Source: Lucinisca nassula (taxonomy: Eukaryota; Mollusca; Bivalvia; Lucinida; Lucinidae). From it: DNA of 64,000 nt. The DNA lies in NCBI GenBank assembly GCA_963580285.1, contig CAUZLF010000752.1, positions 62,001 through 126,000 on the forward strand, in the 5' to 3' direction. The notes under the pieces were generated by a model, which was not told the DNA's origin, did no database searches, and saw only the letters and a list, made by a program, of their open reading frames with translations. Every line of letters starts with the position of its first letter. The stretch's first letter is position 1. Shown piece after piece: positions 33,534 through 46,946 of this stretch. The position numbers were made by a program, and so were the translations under genes.

Positions 33534-36500
33534 TAAAAATGATGAAGAACGCCGTTTACCGCGCCTTCCTATCGCATTTATTAGCCGAGATATTGAGAAA
33601 AACATCATTTTTGTATTCTGCTGGGAAGATAGAGAAAAATTTTTGTCTCCGAATTTCGGATTTTTTCTCTCTATACTTAGTCGCTATAAAAATGATGAAG
33701 AACGCCGTTTACCGCGCCTTCCTATCGCATTTATTAGCTGAGATATTGAGAAAAACATCATTTTTGTATTCTGCTGGGAAGACCGAGAAAAATTTTTGTC
33801 TCCGAATTTCGGATTTTTTCTCTCTATACTAAGTCGCTATAAAAATGATGAAGAACGCCGTTTACCGCGCCTTCCTATCGCATTTATTAGCTGAGATATT
33901 GAGAAAAACATCATTTTTGTATTCTGCTGAGAAGATAGAGAAAACTTTTTGTCTCCGAATTTCGGATTTTTTCTCTCTATACTTAATCGCTATAAAAATG
34001 ATGAAGAACGCCGTTTACCGCACCTTCCTATCGCATTTATTAGCTGAGATATTGAGAAAAACATCATTTTTTCTTCTGCTGGGAAGACCGAGAAAAATTT
34101 TTGTCTCGGAATTTCGGATTTTTTCTCTCTATACTTAGTCGCTATAAAAATGATGAAGAACGCCGTTTACCGCGCCTTCCGAGAAAATTTTTTGTCTCCG
34201 AATTTCGGATTTTTTCTCTCTATACTTAGTCGCTATAAAAATGATGAAGAACGCCGTTTACCGCGCCTTCCTATCGCATTTATTAGCTGAGATATTGAGA
34301 AAAACATCATTTTTTTTATTCTGCTGGGAAGACCGAGAAAAATTTTTGTCTCCGAATTTCGGATTTTTTCTCTCTATACTAAGTCGCTATAAAAATGATG
34401 AAGAACGCCGTTTACCGCGCCTTCCTATCGCATTTATTAGCTGAGATATTGAGAAAAACATCATTTTTGTATTCTGCTGAGAAGATAGAGAAAACTTTTT
34501 GTCTCCGAATTTCGGATTTTTTCTCTCTATACTTAGTCGCTATAAAAATGATGAAGAACGCCGTTTACCTCGTCTTCCTATCGCATTTATTAGCCGAGAT
34601 ATTGAGAAAAACATCATTTTTGTCTTCTGGTGGGAAGACCGAGAAAAATTTTGTCTCACAATTTCGGATTTTTTCTCTCTATACTTAGTCGCTATAAAAA
34701 TGATGAAGAACGCCGTTTACCGCGCCTTCCTATCGCATTTATTAGCTGAGATATTGAGAAAAACATCATTTTTGTATTCTGCTGGGAAGACCGAGAAAAA
34801 TTTTTGTCTCCGAATTTCGGATTTTTTCTCTCTATACTTAGTCGCTATAAAAATGATGAAGAACGCCGTTTACCGCGCCTTCCTATCGCATTTATTAGCT
34901 GAGATATTGAGAAAAACATCATTTTTGTATTCTGCTGGGAAGATAGAGAAAAATTATTGTCTCCGAATTTCGGATTTTTTCTCTCTATACTTAGTCGCTA
35001 TAAAAATGATGAAGAACGCCGTTTACCGCGCCTTCCTATCGCATTTATTAGCTGAGATATTGAGAAAAACATCATTTTTGTATTCTGCTGGGAAGATAGA
35101 GAAAAATTATTGTCTCCGAATTTCGGATTTTTTCTCTCTATACTTAGTCGCTATAAAAATGATGAAGAACGCCGTTTACCGCGCCTTCCTATCGCATTTA
35201 TTAGCTGAGATATTGAGAAAAACATCATTTTTGTATTCTGCTGGGAAGATAGAGAAAAATTTTTGTCTCCGAATTTCGGATGTTTTCTCTCTATACTTAG
35301 TCGCTATAAAAATGATGAAGAACGCCGTTTACCGCACCTTCCGATCGCATTTATTAGCTGAGATATTGAGAAAAACATCATTTTTTTCTTCTGCTGGGAA
35401 GACCGAGAAAAAATTTTGTCTCGGAATTTCGGATTTTTTCTCTCTATACTTAGTCGCTATAAAAATGATGAAGAACGCCGTTTACCGCGCCTTCCTATCG
35501 CATTTATTAGCTGAGATATTGAGAAAAACATCATTTTTGTATTCTGCTGGGAAGACCGAGAAAAATTTTTGTCTCCGAATTTCGGATTTTTTCTCACTAT
35601 ACTTAGTCGCTATAAAAATGATGAAGAACGCCGTTTACCGCGCCTTCCTAGCGCATTTATTAGCTGAGATATTGAGAAAAACATCATTTTTGTATTCTGC
35701 TGGGAAGATAGAGAAAAATTTTGTCTCCGAATTTCGGATTTTTTCTCTCTATACTTAGTCGCTATAAAAATGATGAAGAACGCCGTTTACCGCGCCTTCC
35801 TATCGCATTTATTAGCTGAGATATTGAGAAAAACATCATTTTTGTATTCTGCTGGGAAGATAGAGAAAAATTTTTGTCTCCGAACTTCGGATTTTTTCTC
35901 TCTATACTTAGTCGCTATAAAAATGATGAAGAACGCCGTTTACCGCGCCTTCCTATCGCATTTATTAGCTGAGATATTGAGAAAAACATCATTTTTGTAT
36001 TCCGCTGGGAAGACCGAGAAAAATTTTTGTCTCACAATTTCGGATTTTTTCTCTCTATACTTAGTCGCTATAAAAATGATGAAGAACGCCGTTTACCGCG
36101 CCTTCCTATCGCATTTATTAGCCGAGATATTGAGAAAAACATCATTTTTGTATTCTGCTGGGAAGATAGAGAAAAATTTTTGTCTCCGAATTTCGGATTT
36201 TTTCTCTCTATACTTAGTCGCTATAAAAATGATGAAGAACGCCGTTTACCGCGCCTTCCTATCGCATTTATTAGCTGAGATATTGAGAAAAACATCATTT
36301 TTGTATTCTGCTGGGAAGACCGAGAAAAATTTTTGTCTCCGAATTTCGGATTTTTTCTCTCTATACTTAGTCGCTATAAAAATGATGAAGAACGCCGTTT
36401 ACCGCGCCTTCCTATCGCATTTATTAGCTGAGATATTGAGAAAAACATCATTTTTGTATTCTGCTGGGAAGACCGAGAAAATTTTTTGTCTCCGAATTTC

Positions 36501-39500
36501 GGATTTTTTCTCTCTATACTTAGTCGCTATAAAAATGATGAAGAACGCCGTTTACCGCGCCTTCCTATCGCATTTATTAGCTGAGATATTGAGAAAAACA
36601 TCATTTTTTTATTCTGCTGGGAAGACCGAGAAAAATTTTTGTCTCCGAATTTCGGATTTTTTCTCTCTATACTAAGTCGCTATAAAAATGATGAAGAACG
36701 CCGTTTACCGCGCCTTCCTATCGCATTTATTAGCTGAGATATTGAGAAAAACATCATTTTTGTATTCTGCTGAGAAGATAGAGAAAACTTTTTGTCTCCG
36801 AATTTCGGATTTTTTCTCTCTATACTTAGTCGCTATAAAAATGATGAAGAACGCCGTTTACCGCACCTTCCTATCGCATTTATTAGCTGAGATATTGAGA
36901 AAAACATCATTTTTGTATTCTGCTGGGAAGACCGAGAAAAATTTTTGTCTCGGAATTTCGGATTTTTTCTCTCTATACTTAGTCTCTATAAAAATGATGA
37001 AGAACGCCGTTTACCTCGTCTTCCTATCGCATTTATTAGCCGAGATATTGAGAAAAACATCATTTTTGTCTTCTGGTGGGAAGACCGAGAAAAATTTTGT
37101 CTCACAATTTCGGATTTTTTCTCTCTATACTTAGTCGCTATAAAAATGATGAAGAACGCCGTTTACCGCGCCTTCCTATCGCATTTATTAGCTGAGATAT
37201 TGAGAAAAACATCATTTTTGTATTCTGCTGGGAAGACCGAGAAAAATTTTTGTCTCCGAATTTCGGATTTTTTCTGTCTATACTTAGTCGCTATAAAAAT
37301 GATGAAGAACGCCGTTTACCGCGCCTTCCTATCGCATTTATTTGCTGAGATATTGAGAAAAACATCATTTTTGTATTCTGCTGGGAAGACCGAGAAAAAT
37401 TTTTGTCTCCGAATTTCGGATTTTTTCTCACTATACTTAGTCGCTATAAAAATGATGAAGAACGCCGTTTACCGCGCCTTCCTAGCGCATTTATTAGCTG
37501 AGATATTGAGAAAAACATCATTTTTGTATTCTGCTGGGAAGATAGAGAAAAATTTTGTCTCCGAATTTCGGATTTTTTCTCTCTATACTTAGTCGCTATA
37601 AAAATGATGAAGAACGCCGTTTACCGCGCCTTCCTATCGCATTTATTAGCTGAGATATTGAGAAAAACATCATTTTTGTATTCTGCTGGGAAGATAGAGA
37701 AAAATTTTTGTCTCCGAATTTCGGATTTTTTCTCTCTATACTTAGTCGCTATAAAAATGATGAAGAACGCCGTTTACCGCGCCTTCCTATCGCATTTATT
37801 AGCTGAGATATTGAGAAAAACATCATTTTTGTATTCCGCTGGGAAGATAGACAAAAAATTTTTGTCTCCGAATTTCGGATTTTTTCTCTCTATACTTAGT
37901 CGCTATAAAAATGATGAAGAACGCCGTTTACCGCGCCTTCCTATCGCATTTATTAGCTGAGATATTGAGAAAAACATCATTTTTGTATTCTGCTGGGAAG
38001 ATAGAGAAAAATTTTTGTCTCCGAATTTCGGATTTTTTCTCTCTATACTTAGTCGCTATAAAAATGATGAAGAACGCCGTTTACCGCACCTTCCTATCGC
38101 ATTTATTAGCTGAGATATTGAGATAAACATCATTTTTTTCTTCTGCTGGGAAGACCGAGAAAAATTTTTGTCTCGGAATTTCGGATTTTTTCTCTCTATA
38201 CTTAGTCGCTATAAAAATGATGAAGAACGCCGTTTACCGCGCCTTCCTATCGCATTTATTAGCCGAGATATTGAGAAAAACATCATTTTTGTATTCTGCT
38301 GGGAAGATAGAGAAAAATTTTTGTCTCCGAATTTCGGATTTTTTCTCTCTATACTTAGTCGCTATAAAAATGATGAAGAACGCCGTTTACCGCGCCTTCC
38401 TATCGCATTTATTAGCTGAGATATTGAGAAAAACATCATTTTTGTATTCTGCTGGGAAGACCGAGAAAAATTTTTGTCTCCGAATTTCGGATTTTTTCTC
38501 TCTATACTTAGTCGCTATAAAAATGATGAAGAACGCCGTTTACCGCGCCTTCCTATCGCATTTATTAGCTGAGATATTGAGAAAAACATCATTTTTGTAT
38601 TCTGCTGGGAAGATAGAGAAAAATTATTGTCTCCGAATTTCGGATTTTTTCTCTCTATACTTAGTCGCTATAAAAATGATGAAGAACGCCGTTTACCGCG
38701 CCTTCCTATCGCATTTATTAGCTGAGATATTGAGAAAAACATCATTTTTGTATTCTGCTGGGAAGATAGAGAAAAATTATTGTCTCCGAATTTCGGATTT
38801 TTTCTCTCTATACTTAGTCGCTATAAAAATGATGAAGAACGCCGTTTACCGCGCCTTCCTATCGCATTTATTAGCTGAGATATTGAGAAAAACATCATTT
38901 TTGTATTCTGCTGGGAAGATAGAGAAAAATTTTTGTCTCCGAATTTCGGATTTTTTCTCTCTATACTTAGTCGCTATAAAAATGATGAAGAACGCCGTTT
39001 ACCGCACCTTCCGATCGCATTTATTAGCTGAGATATTGAGAAAAACATCATTTTTTTTCTTCTGCTGGGAAGACCGAGAAAAAATTTTGTCTCGGAATTT
39101 CGGATTTTTTCTCTCTATACTTAGTCGCTATAAAAATGATGAAGAACGCCGTTTACCGCGCCTTCCTATCGCATTTATTAGCTGAGATATTGAGAAAAAC
39201 ATCATTTTTGTATTCTGCTGGGAAGACCGAGAAAAATTTTTGTCTCCGAATTTCGGATTTTTTCTCACTATACTTAGTCGCTATAAAAATGATGAAGAAC
39301 GCCGTTTACCGCGCCTTCCTAGCGCATTTATTAGCTGAGATATTGAGAAAAACATCATTTTTGTATTCTGCTGGGAAGATAGAGAAAAATTTTGTCTCCG
39401 AATTTCGGATTTTTTCTCTCTATACTTAGTCGCTATAAAAATGATGAAGAACGCCGTTTACCGCGCCTTCCTATCGCATTTATTAGCTGAGATATTGAGA

Positions 39501-42500
39501 AAAACATCATTTTTGTATTCTGCTGGGAAGATAGAGAAAAATTTTTGTCTCCGAATTTCGGATTTTTTCTCTCTATACTTAGTCGCTATAAAAATGATGA
39601 AGAACGCCGTTTACCGCGCCTTCCTATCGCATTTATTAGCCGAGATATTGAGAAAAACATCATTTTTGTATTCTGCTGGGAAGATAGAGAAAAATTTTTG
39701 TCTCCGAATTTCGGATTTTTTCTCTCTATACTTAGTCGCTATAAAAATGATGAAGAACGCCGTTTACCGCGCCTTCCTATCGCATTTATTAGCTGAGATA
39801 TTGAGAAAGACATCATTTTTGTATTCTGCTGGGAAGACCGAGAAAAATTTTTGTCTCCGAATTTCGGATTTTTTCTCTCTATACTTAGTCGCTATAAAAA
39901 TGATGAAGAACGCCGTTTACCGCGCCTTCCTATCGCATTTATTAGCTGAGATATTGAGAAAAACATCATTTTTGTATTCCGCTGGGAAGATAGACAAAAA
40001 ATTTTTGTCTTCGAATTTCGGATTTTTTCTCTCTATACTGAGTCGCTATAAAAATGATGAAGAACGCCGTTTACCGCGCCTTCCTATCGCATTTATTAGC
40101 TGAGATATTGAGAAAAACATCATTTTTGTATTCTGCTGGGAAGATAGAGAAAAATTTTTGTCTCCGAATTTCGGATTTTTTCTCTCTATACTTAGTCGCT
40201 ATAAAAATGATGAAGAACGCCGTTTACCGCACCTTCCTATCGCATTTATTAGCTGAGATATTGAGATAAACATCATTTTTTTCTTCTGCTGGGAAGACCG
40301 AGAAAAATTTTTGTCTCGGAATTTCGGATTTTTTCTCTCTATACTTAGTCGCTATAAAAATGATGAAGAACGCCGTTTACCGCGCCTTCCTATCGCATTT
40401 ATTAGCCGAGATATTGAGAAAAACATCATTTTTGTCTTCTGCTGGGAAGACCGAGAAAAATTTTTGTCTCCGAATTTCGGATTTTTTCTCTCTATACTTA
40501 GTCGCTATAAAAATGATAAGAACGCCGTTTACCGCGCCTTCCTATCGCATTTATTAGCTGAGATATTGAGAAAAACATCATTTTTGTATTCTGCTGGGAA
40601 GACCGAGAAAAAATTTTGTCTCCGAATTTCGGATTTTTTCTCTCTATACTTAGTCGCTATAAAAATGATGAAGAACGCCGTTTACCGCGCCTTCCTATCG
40701 CATTTATTAGCTGAGATATTGAGAAAAACATCATTTTTGTATTCTGCTGGGAAGACCGAGAAAAATTTTTGTCTCCGAATTTCGGATTTTTTCTCTCTAT
40801 ACTAAGTCGCTATAAAAATGATGAAGAACGCCGTTTACCGCGCCTTCCTATCGCATTTATTAGCTGAGATATTGAGAAAAACATCATTTTTGTATTCTGC
40901 TGAGAAGATAGAGAAAACTTTTTGTCTCCGAATTTCGGATTTTTTCTCTCTATACTTGGTCGCTATAAAAATGATGAAGAACGCCGTTTACCGCACCTTC
41001 CTATCGCATTTATTAGCTGAGATATTGAGAAAAACATCATTTTTTTCTTCTGCTGGGAAGACCGAGAAAAATTTTTGTCTCGGAATTTCGGATTTTTTCT
41101 CTCTATACTTAGTCGCTATAAAAATGATGAAGAACGCCGTTTACCGCGCCTTCCTATCGCATTTATTAGCTGAGATATTGAGAAAAACATCATTTTTGTA
41201 TTCTGCTGGGAAGATAGAGAAAAATTTTTGTCTCCGAATTTCGGGTTTGTTCTCTCTATACTTAGTCGCTATAAAAATGATGAAGAACGCCGTTTACCGC
41301 GCCTTCCTATCGCATTTATTAGCCGAGATATTGAGAAAAACATCATTTTTGTATTCTGCTGGGAAGATAGAGAAAAATTTTTGTCTCCGAATTTCGGATT
41401 TTTTCTCTCTATACTTAGTCGCTATAAAAATGATGAAGAACGCCGTTTACCGCGCCTTCCTATCGCATTTATTAGCCGAGATATTGAGAAAAACATCATT
41501 TTTGTATTCTGCTGGGAAGATAGAGAAAAATTTTTGTCTCCGAATTTCGGATTTTTTCTCTCTATACTTAGTCGCTATAAAATGATGAAGAACGCCGTTT
41601 ACCTCGTCTTCCTATCGCATTTATTAGCTGAGATATTGAGAAAAACATCATTTTTGTATTCTGCTGGGAAGACCGAGAAAAATTTTTGTCTCCGAATTTC
41701 GGATTTTTTCTCTCTATACTTAGTCGCTATAAAAATGATGAAGAACGCCGTTTACCGCGCCTTCCTATCGCATTTATTAGCTGAGATATTGAGAAAAACA
41801 TCATTTTTGTATTCTGCTGGGAAGACCGAGAAAATTTTTTGTCTCCGAATTTCGGATTATTTCTCTCTATACTTAGTCGCTATAAAAATGATGAAGAACG
41901 CCGTTTACCGCGCCTTCCTATCGCATTTATTAGCTGAGATATTGAGAAAAACATCATTTTTGTATTCTGCTGGGAAGACCGAGAAAAATTTTTGTCTCCG
42001 AATTTCGGATTTTTTCTCTCTATACTAAGTCGCTATAAACATGATGAAGAACGCCGTTTACCGCGCCTTCCTATCGCATTTATTAGCTGAGATATTGAGA
42101 AAAACATCATTTTTGTATTCTGCTGAGAAGATAGAGAAAACTTTTTGTCTCGGAATTTCGGATTTTTTCTCTCTATACTTAGTCGCTATAAAAATGATGA
42201 AGAACGCCGTTTACCGCACCTTCCTATCGCATTTATTAGCTGAGATATTGAGAAAAACATCATTTTTGTATTCTGCTGGGAAGACCGAGAAAAATTTTTG
42301 TCTCGGAATTTCGGATTTTTTCTCTCTATACTTAGTCGCTATAAAAATGATGAAGAACGCCGTTTACCTCGTCTTCCTATCGCATTTATTAGCCGAGATA
42401 TTGAGAAAAACATCATTTTTGTCTTCTGGTGGGAAGACCGAGAAAAATTTTGTCTCACAATTTCGGATTTTTTCTCTCTATACTTAGTCGCTATAAAAAT

Positions 42501-43155
42501 GATGAAGAACGCCGTTTACCGCGCCTTCCTATCGCATTTATTAGCTGAGATATTGAGAAAAACATCATTTTTGTATTCTGCTGGGAAGACCGAGAAAAAT
42601 TTTTGTCTCCGAATTTCGGATTTTTTCTCTCTATACTTAGTCGCTATAAAATGATGAAGAACGCCGTTTACCGCGCCTTCCTATCGCATTTATTAGCTGA
42701 GATATTGAGAAAAACATCATTTTTGTATTCTGCTGGGAAGACCGAGAAAAATTTTTGTCTCCGAATTTCGGATTTTTTCTCTCTATACTTAGTCGCTATA
42801 AAAATGATGAAGAACGCCGTTTACCGCGCCTTCCTATCACATTTATTAGCTGAGATATTGAGAAAAACATCATTTTTTGTATTCTGCTGGGAAGATAGAG
42901 AAAACTTTTTGTCTCCGAATTTCGGATTTTTTCTCTCTATACTAAGTCGCTATAAAAATGATGAAGAACGCCGTTTACCGCACCTTCCTATCGCATTTAT
43001 TAGCTGAGGTATTGAGAAAAACATCATTTTTTTTCTTCTGCTGGGAAGACCGAGAAAAATATTTGTCTCGGAATTTCGGATTTTTTCTCTCTATACTTAG
43101 TCGCTATAAAAATGATGAAGAACGCCGTTTACCGCGCCTTCCTATCGCATTTATT
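33533..43155 (+). repeat. Segmental duplication inside the satellite, copy B (~9.57 kb)
   Basis: Directly adjacent to copy A. The single-base differences I found are T26464/A36037, A33003/T42576 and A33436/G43009, plus the one extra monomer. Agreement ends near 43155, where copy B loses two bases in 'ttattagccgag' and continues with a different monomer type. Confidence 0.85.
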
Positions 43156-44059
43156 ACCGAGATATTGAGAAAAACATCATTTTTTTCTTCTGCTGGGAAG
43201 ACCGAGAAAAATGTTTGTCTCGGAATTTCGGATTTTTTCTCTCTATACTTAGTCGCTATAAAAATGATGAAGAACGCCGTTTACCGCGCCTTCCTATCGC
43301 ATTTATTAGCTGAGATATTGAGAAAAACATCATTTTTGTATTCTGCTGGGAAGATAGAGAAAAATTTTTGTCTCCGAATTTCGGATTTTTCTCTCTATAC
43401 TTAGTCGCTATAAAAATGATGAAGAACGCCGTTTACCGCGCCTTCCTATCGCATTTATTAGCTGAGATATTGAGAAAAACATCATTTTTGTATACTGCTG
43501 GGAAGATAGAGAAAAATTTTTGTCTCCGAATTTCGGATTTTTTTTCTCTATACTTAGTCGCTATAAAAATGATGAAGAACGCCGTTTACCGCACCTTCCT
43601 ATCGCATTTATTAGCTGAGATATTGAGAAAAACATCATTTTTGTATTCTGCTGGGAAGACCGAGAAAAATTTTTGTCTCGGAATTTCGGATTTTTTCTCT
43701 CTATACTTAGTCGCTATAAAAATGATGAAGAACGCCGTTTACCGCGCCTTCCTATCGCATTTATTAGCTGAGATATTGAGAAAAACATCATTTTTTTCTT
43801 CTGCTGGGAAGACCGAGAAAAATGTTTGTCTCCGAATTTCGGATTTTTTCTCTATATACTTAGTCGCTATAAAAATGATGAAGAACGCCGTTTACCGCCC
43901 CTTCCTATCGCATTTATTAGCTGAGATATTGAGAAAAACATCATTTTTTTTCTTCTGCTGGGAAGATAGAGAAAAATTTTGTCTCCGAATTTCGGATTTT
44001 CTCTCTCTATACTAAGTCGCTATAAAAATGATGAAGAACGCCGTTTGCCGCGCCTTGTG

Positions 44060-46677
44060 GCAACCTCTAATGTAATACAACGCCAATTGTAATAAACAAG
44101 TTTATTACATTAGGCGTTGTTACATTAGGCGTTGCAGTCAACGCCAAATGTAACAACGCCTAATGTAATAAAGTAAATTTCGTGTAGGACAAGATGAAAT
44201 CTCAAAAAAAGTCAAAATCATAGAGTATCCATATACCTTGGGGCCGAAGGTTGTCTGGGTATTGGGGTCGAAGGGGTTGTGGATACTGGGGTCGAAGGTG
44301 GTGTAGGTACTTTGAGTGTGTATGGTGGGGAGCTTGTGCTTCAACGCAACTCTATTCTAATTAATGATATTACTTATTAGATCTGAATGTATTACATTAG
44401 GCGTTGTTACATTAGGCGTTGCACTCAACGCCAAATGTAACAACGCCTTATGTAATAAAGTAACTTTCGTCTAGGACAAGATGAAATCTAAAAAAAATGT
44501 TAAAATCATAGAGTATCCATATACCTTGGGGTCGAAGGTTGTGTGGGTACTGGGGTCGAATGGTGTGTGGGTACTGGGGTAGAAGGTGGTGTGGGTACTT
44601 GGAGTGTGTATGGTGGGGAGCTTGTGCTTCAACGCAACTCTATTCTAATTAATGATATTACTTAAGATCTTAGTGTATTACATTAGGCGTTGTTACATTA
44701 GGCGTTGCGGTCAACGCCAAATGTAACAACGCCTAATGTAATAGAGTAACTTTCGTCTAGGACAAGATGAAATCCCCCCAAAAAAGTTAAAATCATAGAG
44801 TATCCGTATACCTTGGGGTCGAAGGTTGTGTGGGTACTGGGGTCGAAGGGGGTGTGGGTACTGGGGTCGAAGGTGGTGTGGGTACTTGGAGTGTGTATGG
44901 TGGGGAGCTTGTGCTTCAACACAACTCTATTCTAATTAATAGTATTACTTAAGATCTGAGTGTATTACATTAGGCGTTGTTACATTAGGCGTTGCAGTCA
45001 ACGCCAAATGTAACAACGCCTAATGTAATAAAGTAACTTTCGTCTAGGACAAGATGAAATCTAAAAAAAAAAAATAATCATAGAGTATCCATATGCCATG
45101 GGGTCGAAGGTTGTGCGGGTACTGTGGTCGAAGGGGGTGAAGCTACTGGGGTCGAAGGTGGTGTGGGTACTTGGAGTGTGTATGGTGGGGAGCTTATGTT
45201 TCAACGCAACTCTATTCTAATTCAAAGATTTTACTTAAGATCTGAGTGTATTACATTAGGCGTTGTTACATTAGGCGTTGCAGTCAATGCCAAATGTAAC
45301 AACGCCTAATGTAATAAAGTAACTTTCGTCTAGGACAAGATGAAATCTCAAAAAAAAAGTTAAAATCATAGAGTATCTATATACCTTGGGATCGAAGAAT
45401 GTGGGTACTGGGGTCGAAGGGGTGTGGGTACTTGGAGTGTGTATGGTGGGGAGCTTGTGCTTCCACGCAACTCTATTCTAATTAATGATATTACTTAAGA
45501 TCTGAGTGTATTACATTAGGCGTTGTTACATTAGGCATTGCAGTCAATGCCAAATGTAACAACGCCTAATGTAATAAAGTAACTTTCGTCTAGGCCAAGT
45601 TCAAATCTCAAATAAGAAAGTATAAATCATATAGTATCCATATATCTTAGGGTCGAAGGTGGTGTGGGTACTGGGAACGAAGGTGGTGTGGGTACTTGGG
45701 TCGAAGGTGGTGTGGTAACTTGGAGTTTATGTGGTGGGAAGCTGTGCTTCTTGAAAGATACCAACGCAACACTGTTATTATTAATGATATGACTTAAGAT
45801 TCTATGAAATGTTCTGAGTGTAATACATCAGGCGTTGTTACATTAGGCGTTGCAGTCAACGCCAAATGCAACAATGCCTAATGTAATAAAGTAACTTTCG
45901 TCTAGGACAAGATGAAATCTCAAATAAGAAAGTTAAAATCATACAGTATCCATATATCTTAGGGTCGAAGGTGGTGTGGGTACTGGGGACGACGGTGGTG
46001 TTGGTACTTGGGTCGAAGGTGGTGTGGGTACTTGGAGTGTATGTGGTGGGAGGCTGTGCTTCTTGAAAGATACCAACCCAACACTGTTCTCATTAATGAT
46101 ATGACTTAAGATTCTATTAAATGTTCTGAGTGTAATACATTAGACGTTGTTACATTAGGCGTTGCAGTCAACGCCAAATGTAACAACGCCTAATGTAATA
46201 AAGTAGCTTTCGTCTAGGACAAGATGAAATCTCAAATGAAAGAGTTAAAATCATAAAGTATCCATATATCTTGGGGTCGAATGTGACGTGGGTACTTGGG
46301 GTCAAAGTTGGTGTGGGTACTGGGGTCGAAGGTGGTGTGGGTACTTGGAGTGTTTGTGTGTGTGTGGGGGGGGGGGAGGGGGGCTTGTGCTTCTCTAACG
46401 CAACTCTATTCTAATTAATGATATTCCTCAAGATTCTATGAAATGTTCTGAGTGTATTATATTAGGCGTTGTTATATTAGGCGTTGCAGTCAATGCCAAA
46501 TGTAACAACGCTTAATGTATTAAATTGACTTTCGTCTATTACAAGACGAAATATCAAATGAAAATGTTAAAGCAAGCTATCAAGTATCCATATATATGAG
46601 ATGAAGGTGGTGTGGATACCGGGATCGAATCTGGTGTGGGTACGCAACACTGTTCTTATTAATGATATGACTCAAGA
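44060..46677 (+). repeat. Hairpin satellite, 286-322-bp monomers with internal minisatellite
   Basis: Each monomer contains a near-perfect inverted repeat with 32-bp arms. In the first copy these are 44103-44134 and 44139-44170, with a 4-base loop CAGT and one mismatch. The arms are built from ATTACATTAGGCGTTG words. Loops lie at about 44135, 44423, 44708, 44995, 45281, 45541, 45853, 46165 and 46487. Periods are 285-288 at first, then 260, then 312-322. Between hairpins are 2-4 copies of a ~23-bp unit like 'gggtcgaaggtggtgtgg' + 'gtact', and a 'gtctaggacaagatgaaatc' word. A G-run interrupts the unit near 46365. Confidence 0.9.
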
Positions 46678-46691
46678 TTCTTTGAAATGTT

Positions 46692-46909
46692 TGTTTGGTT
46701 TTACGGCCCTTTCAAGATTATTTCACTCATATCGAGCCGATCGGTAATCAGAGGTGGGCGAAAACCGGAGTACCCGGAGAAAAACCACCTGATCTTCCGT
46801 TGCAGAACTTGGCGTCTCACATGTGACCCGCGCAAGGCTCGAACCACAGCGGTGAGAGACCTAGTGATCAAGAGTCAGCGCTCTTAACCACTAGGCCACG
46901 GAGGCCCGT
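46692..46909 (-). mobile_element. tRNA-headed SINE (family D) in the hairpin satellite, 14-bp target duplication
   Basis: On the minus strand the head reads 'ggcctccgtggcctagtgg' (A box region) and 'gtggttcgagcctt' (B box region). The 3' end is 'gggccgtaaaaccaaac'. TTCTTTGAAATGTT flanks both ends (46678-46691 and 46910-46923), which proves insertion into a pre-existing satellite monomer. Confidence 0.88.
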
Positions 46910-46946
46910 TTCTTTGAAATGTTCTGAGTGTATTACATTAGGCGTT

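Larger units (their letters stand above)
17186..44056 (+). repeat. 153-bp satellite array, about 175 monomers
   Basis: The monomer starts 'tgtctccgaatttcgg', passes 'cttagtcgctataaaaatga', 'gaacgccgtttaccgcgcc' and 'gcatttattagctgagatat', and ends 'ctgctgggaagatagag' plus A5T5. Copies are mostly identical apart from recurrent variants: gatagag/gaccgag, tctccg/tctcgg/tctcac, cgcgcc/cgcacc, gctgag/gccgag, and length changes in the A/T run. As 153 is a multiple of three, one frame stays open across many units (51-residue repeat beginning MMKNAVYRAF). A second frame opens wherever gctgag is gccgag. Frequent 1-bp indels and nonsynonymous variants argue against coding. A 64-bp deletion marks one monomer at about 24760 and again at 34180. 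Confidence 0.95.

Noticed and set aside
17649..35758. ORFs of 200-419 codons encoding a 51-residue repeat protein
   Set aside because: They follow from a 153-bp satellite without stops in one frame. They break at frequent 1-bp indels, a second frame is also partly open, and variants are mainly nonsynonymous.
17186..44056. CRISPR array
   Set aside because: Repeats are directly adjacent 153-bp monomers with no unique spacers, and the setting is eukaryotic.
17186..44056. CENP-B box in the 153-bp monomer
   Set aside because: I looked for the TTCG....A..CGGG pattern on both strands of the monomer and did not find it. Centromere identity is not supported by motif.
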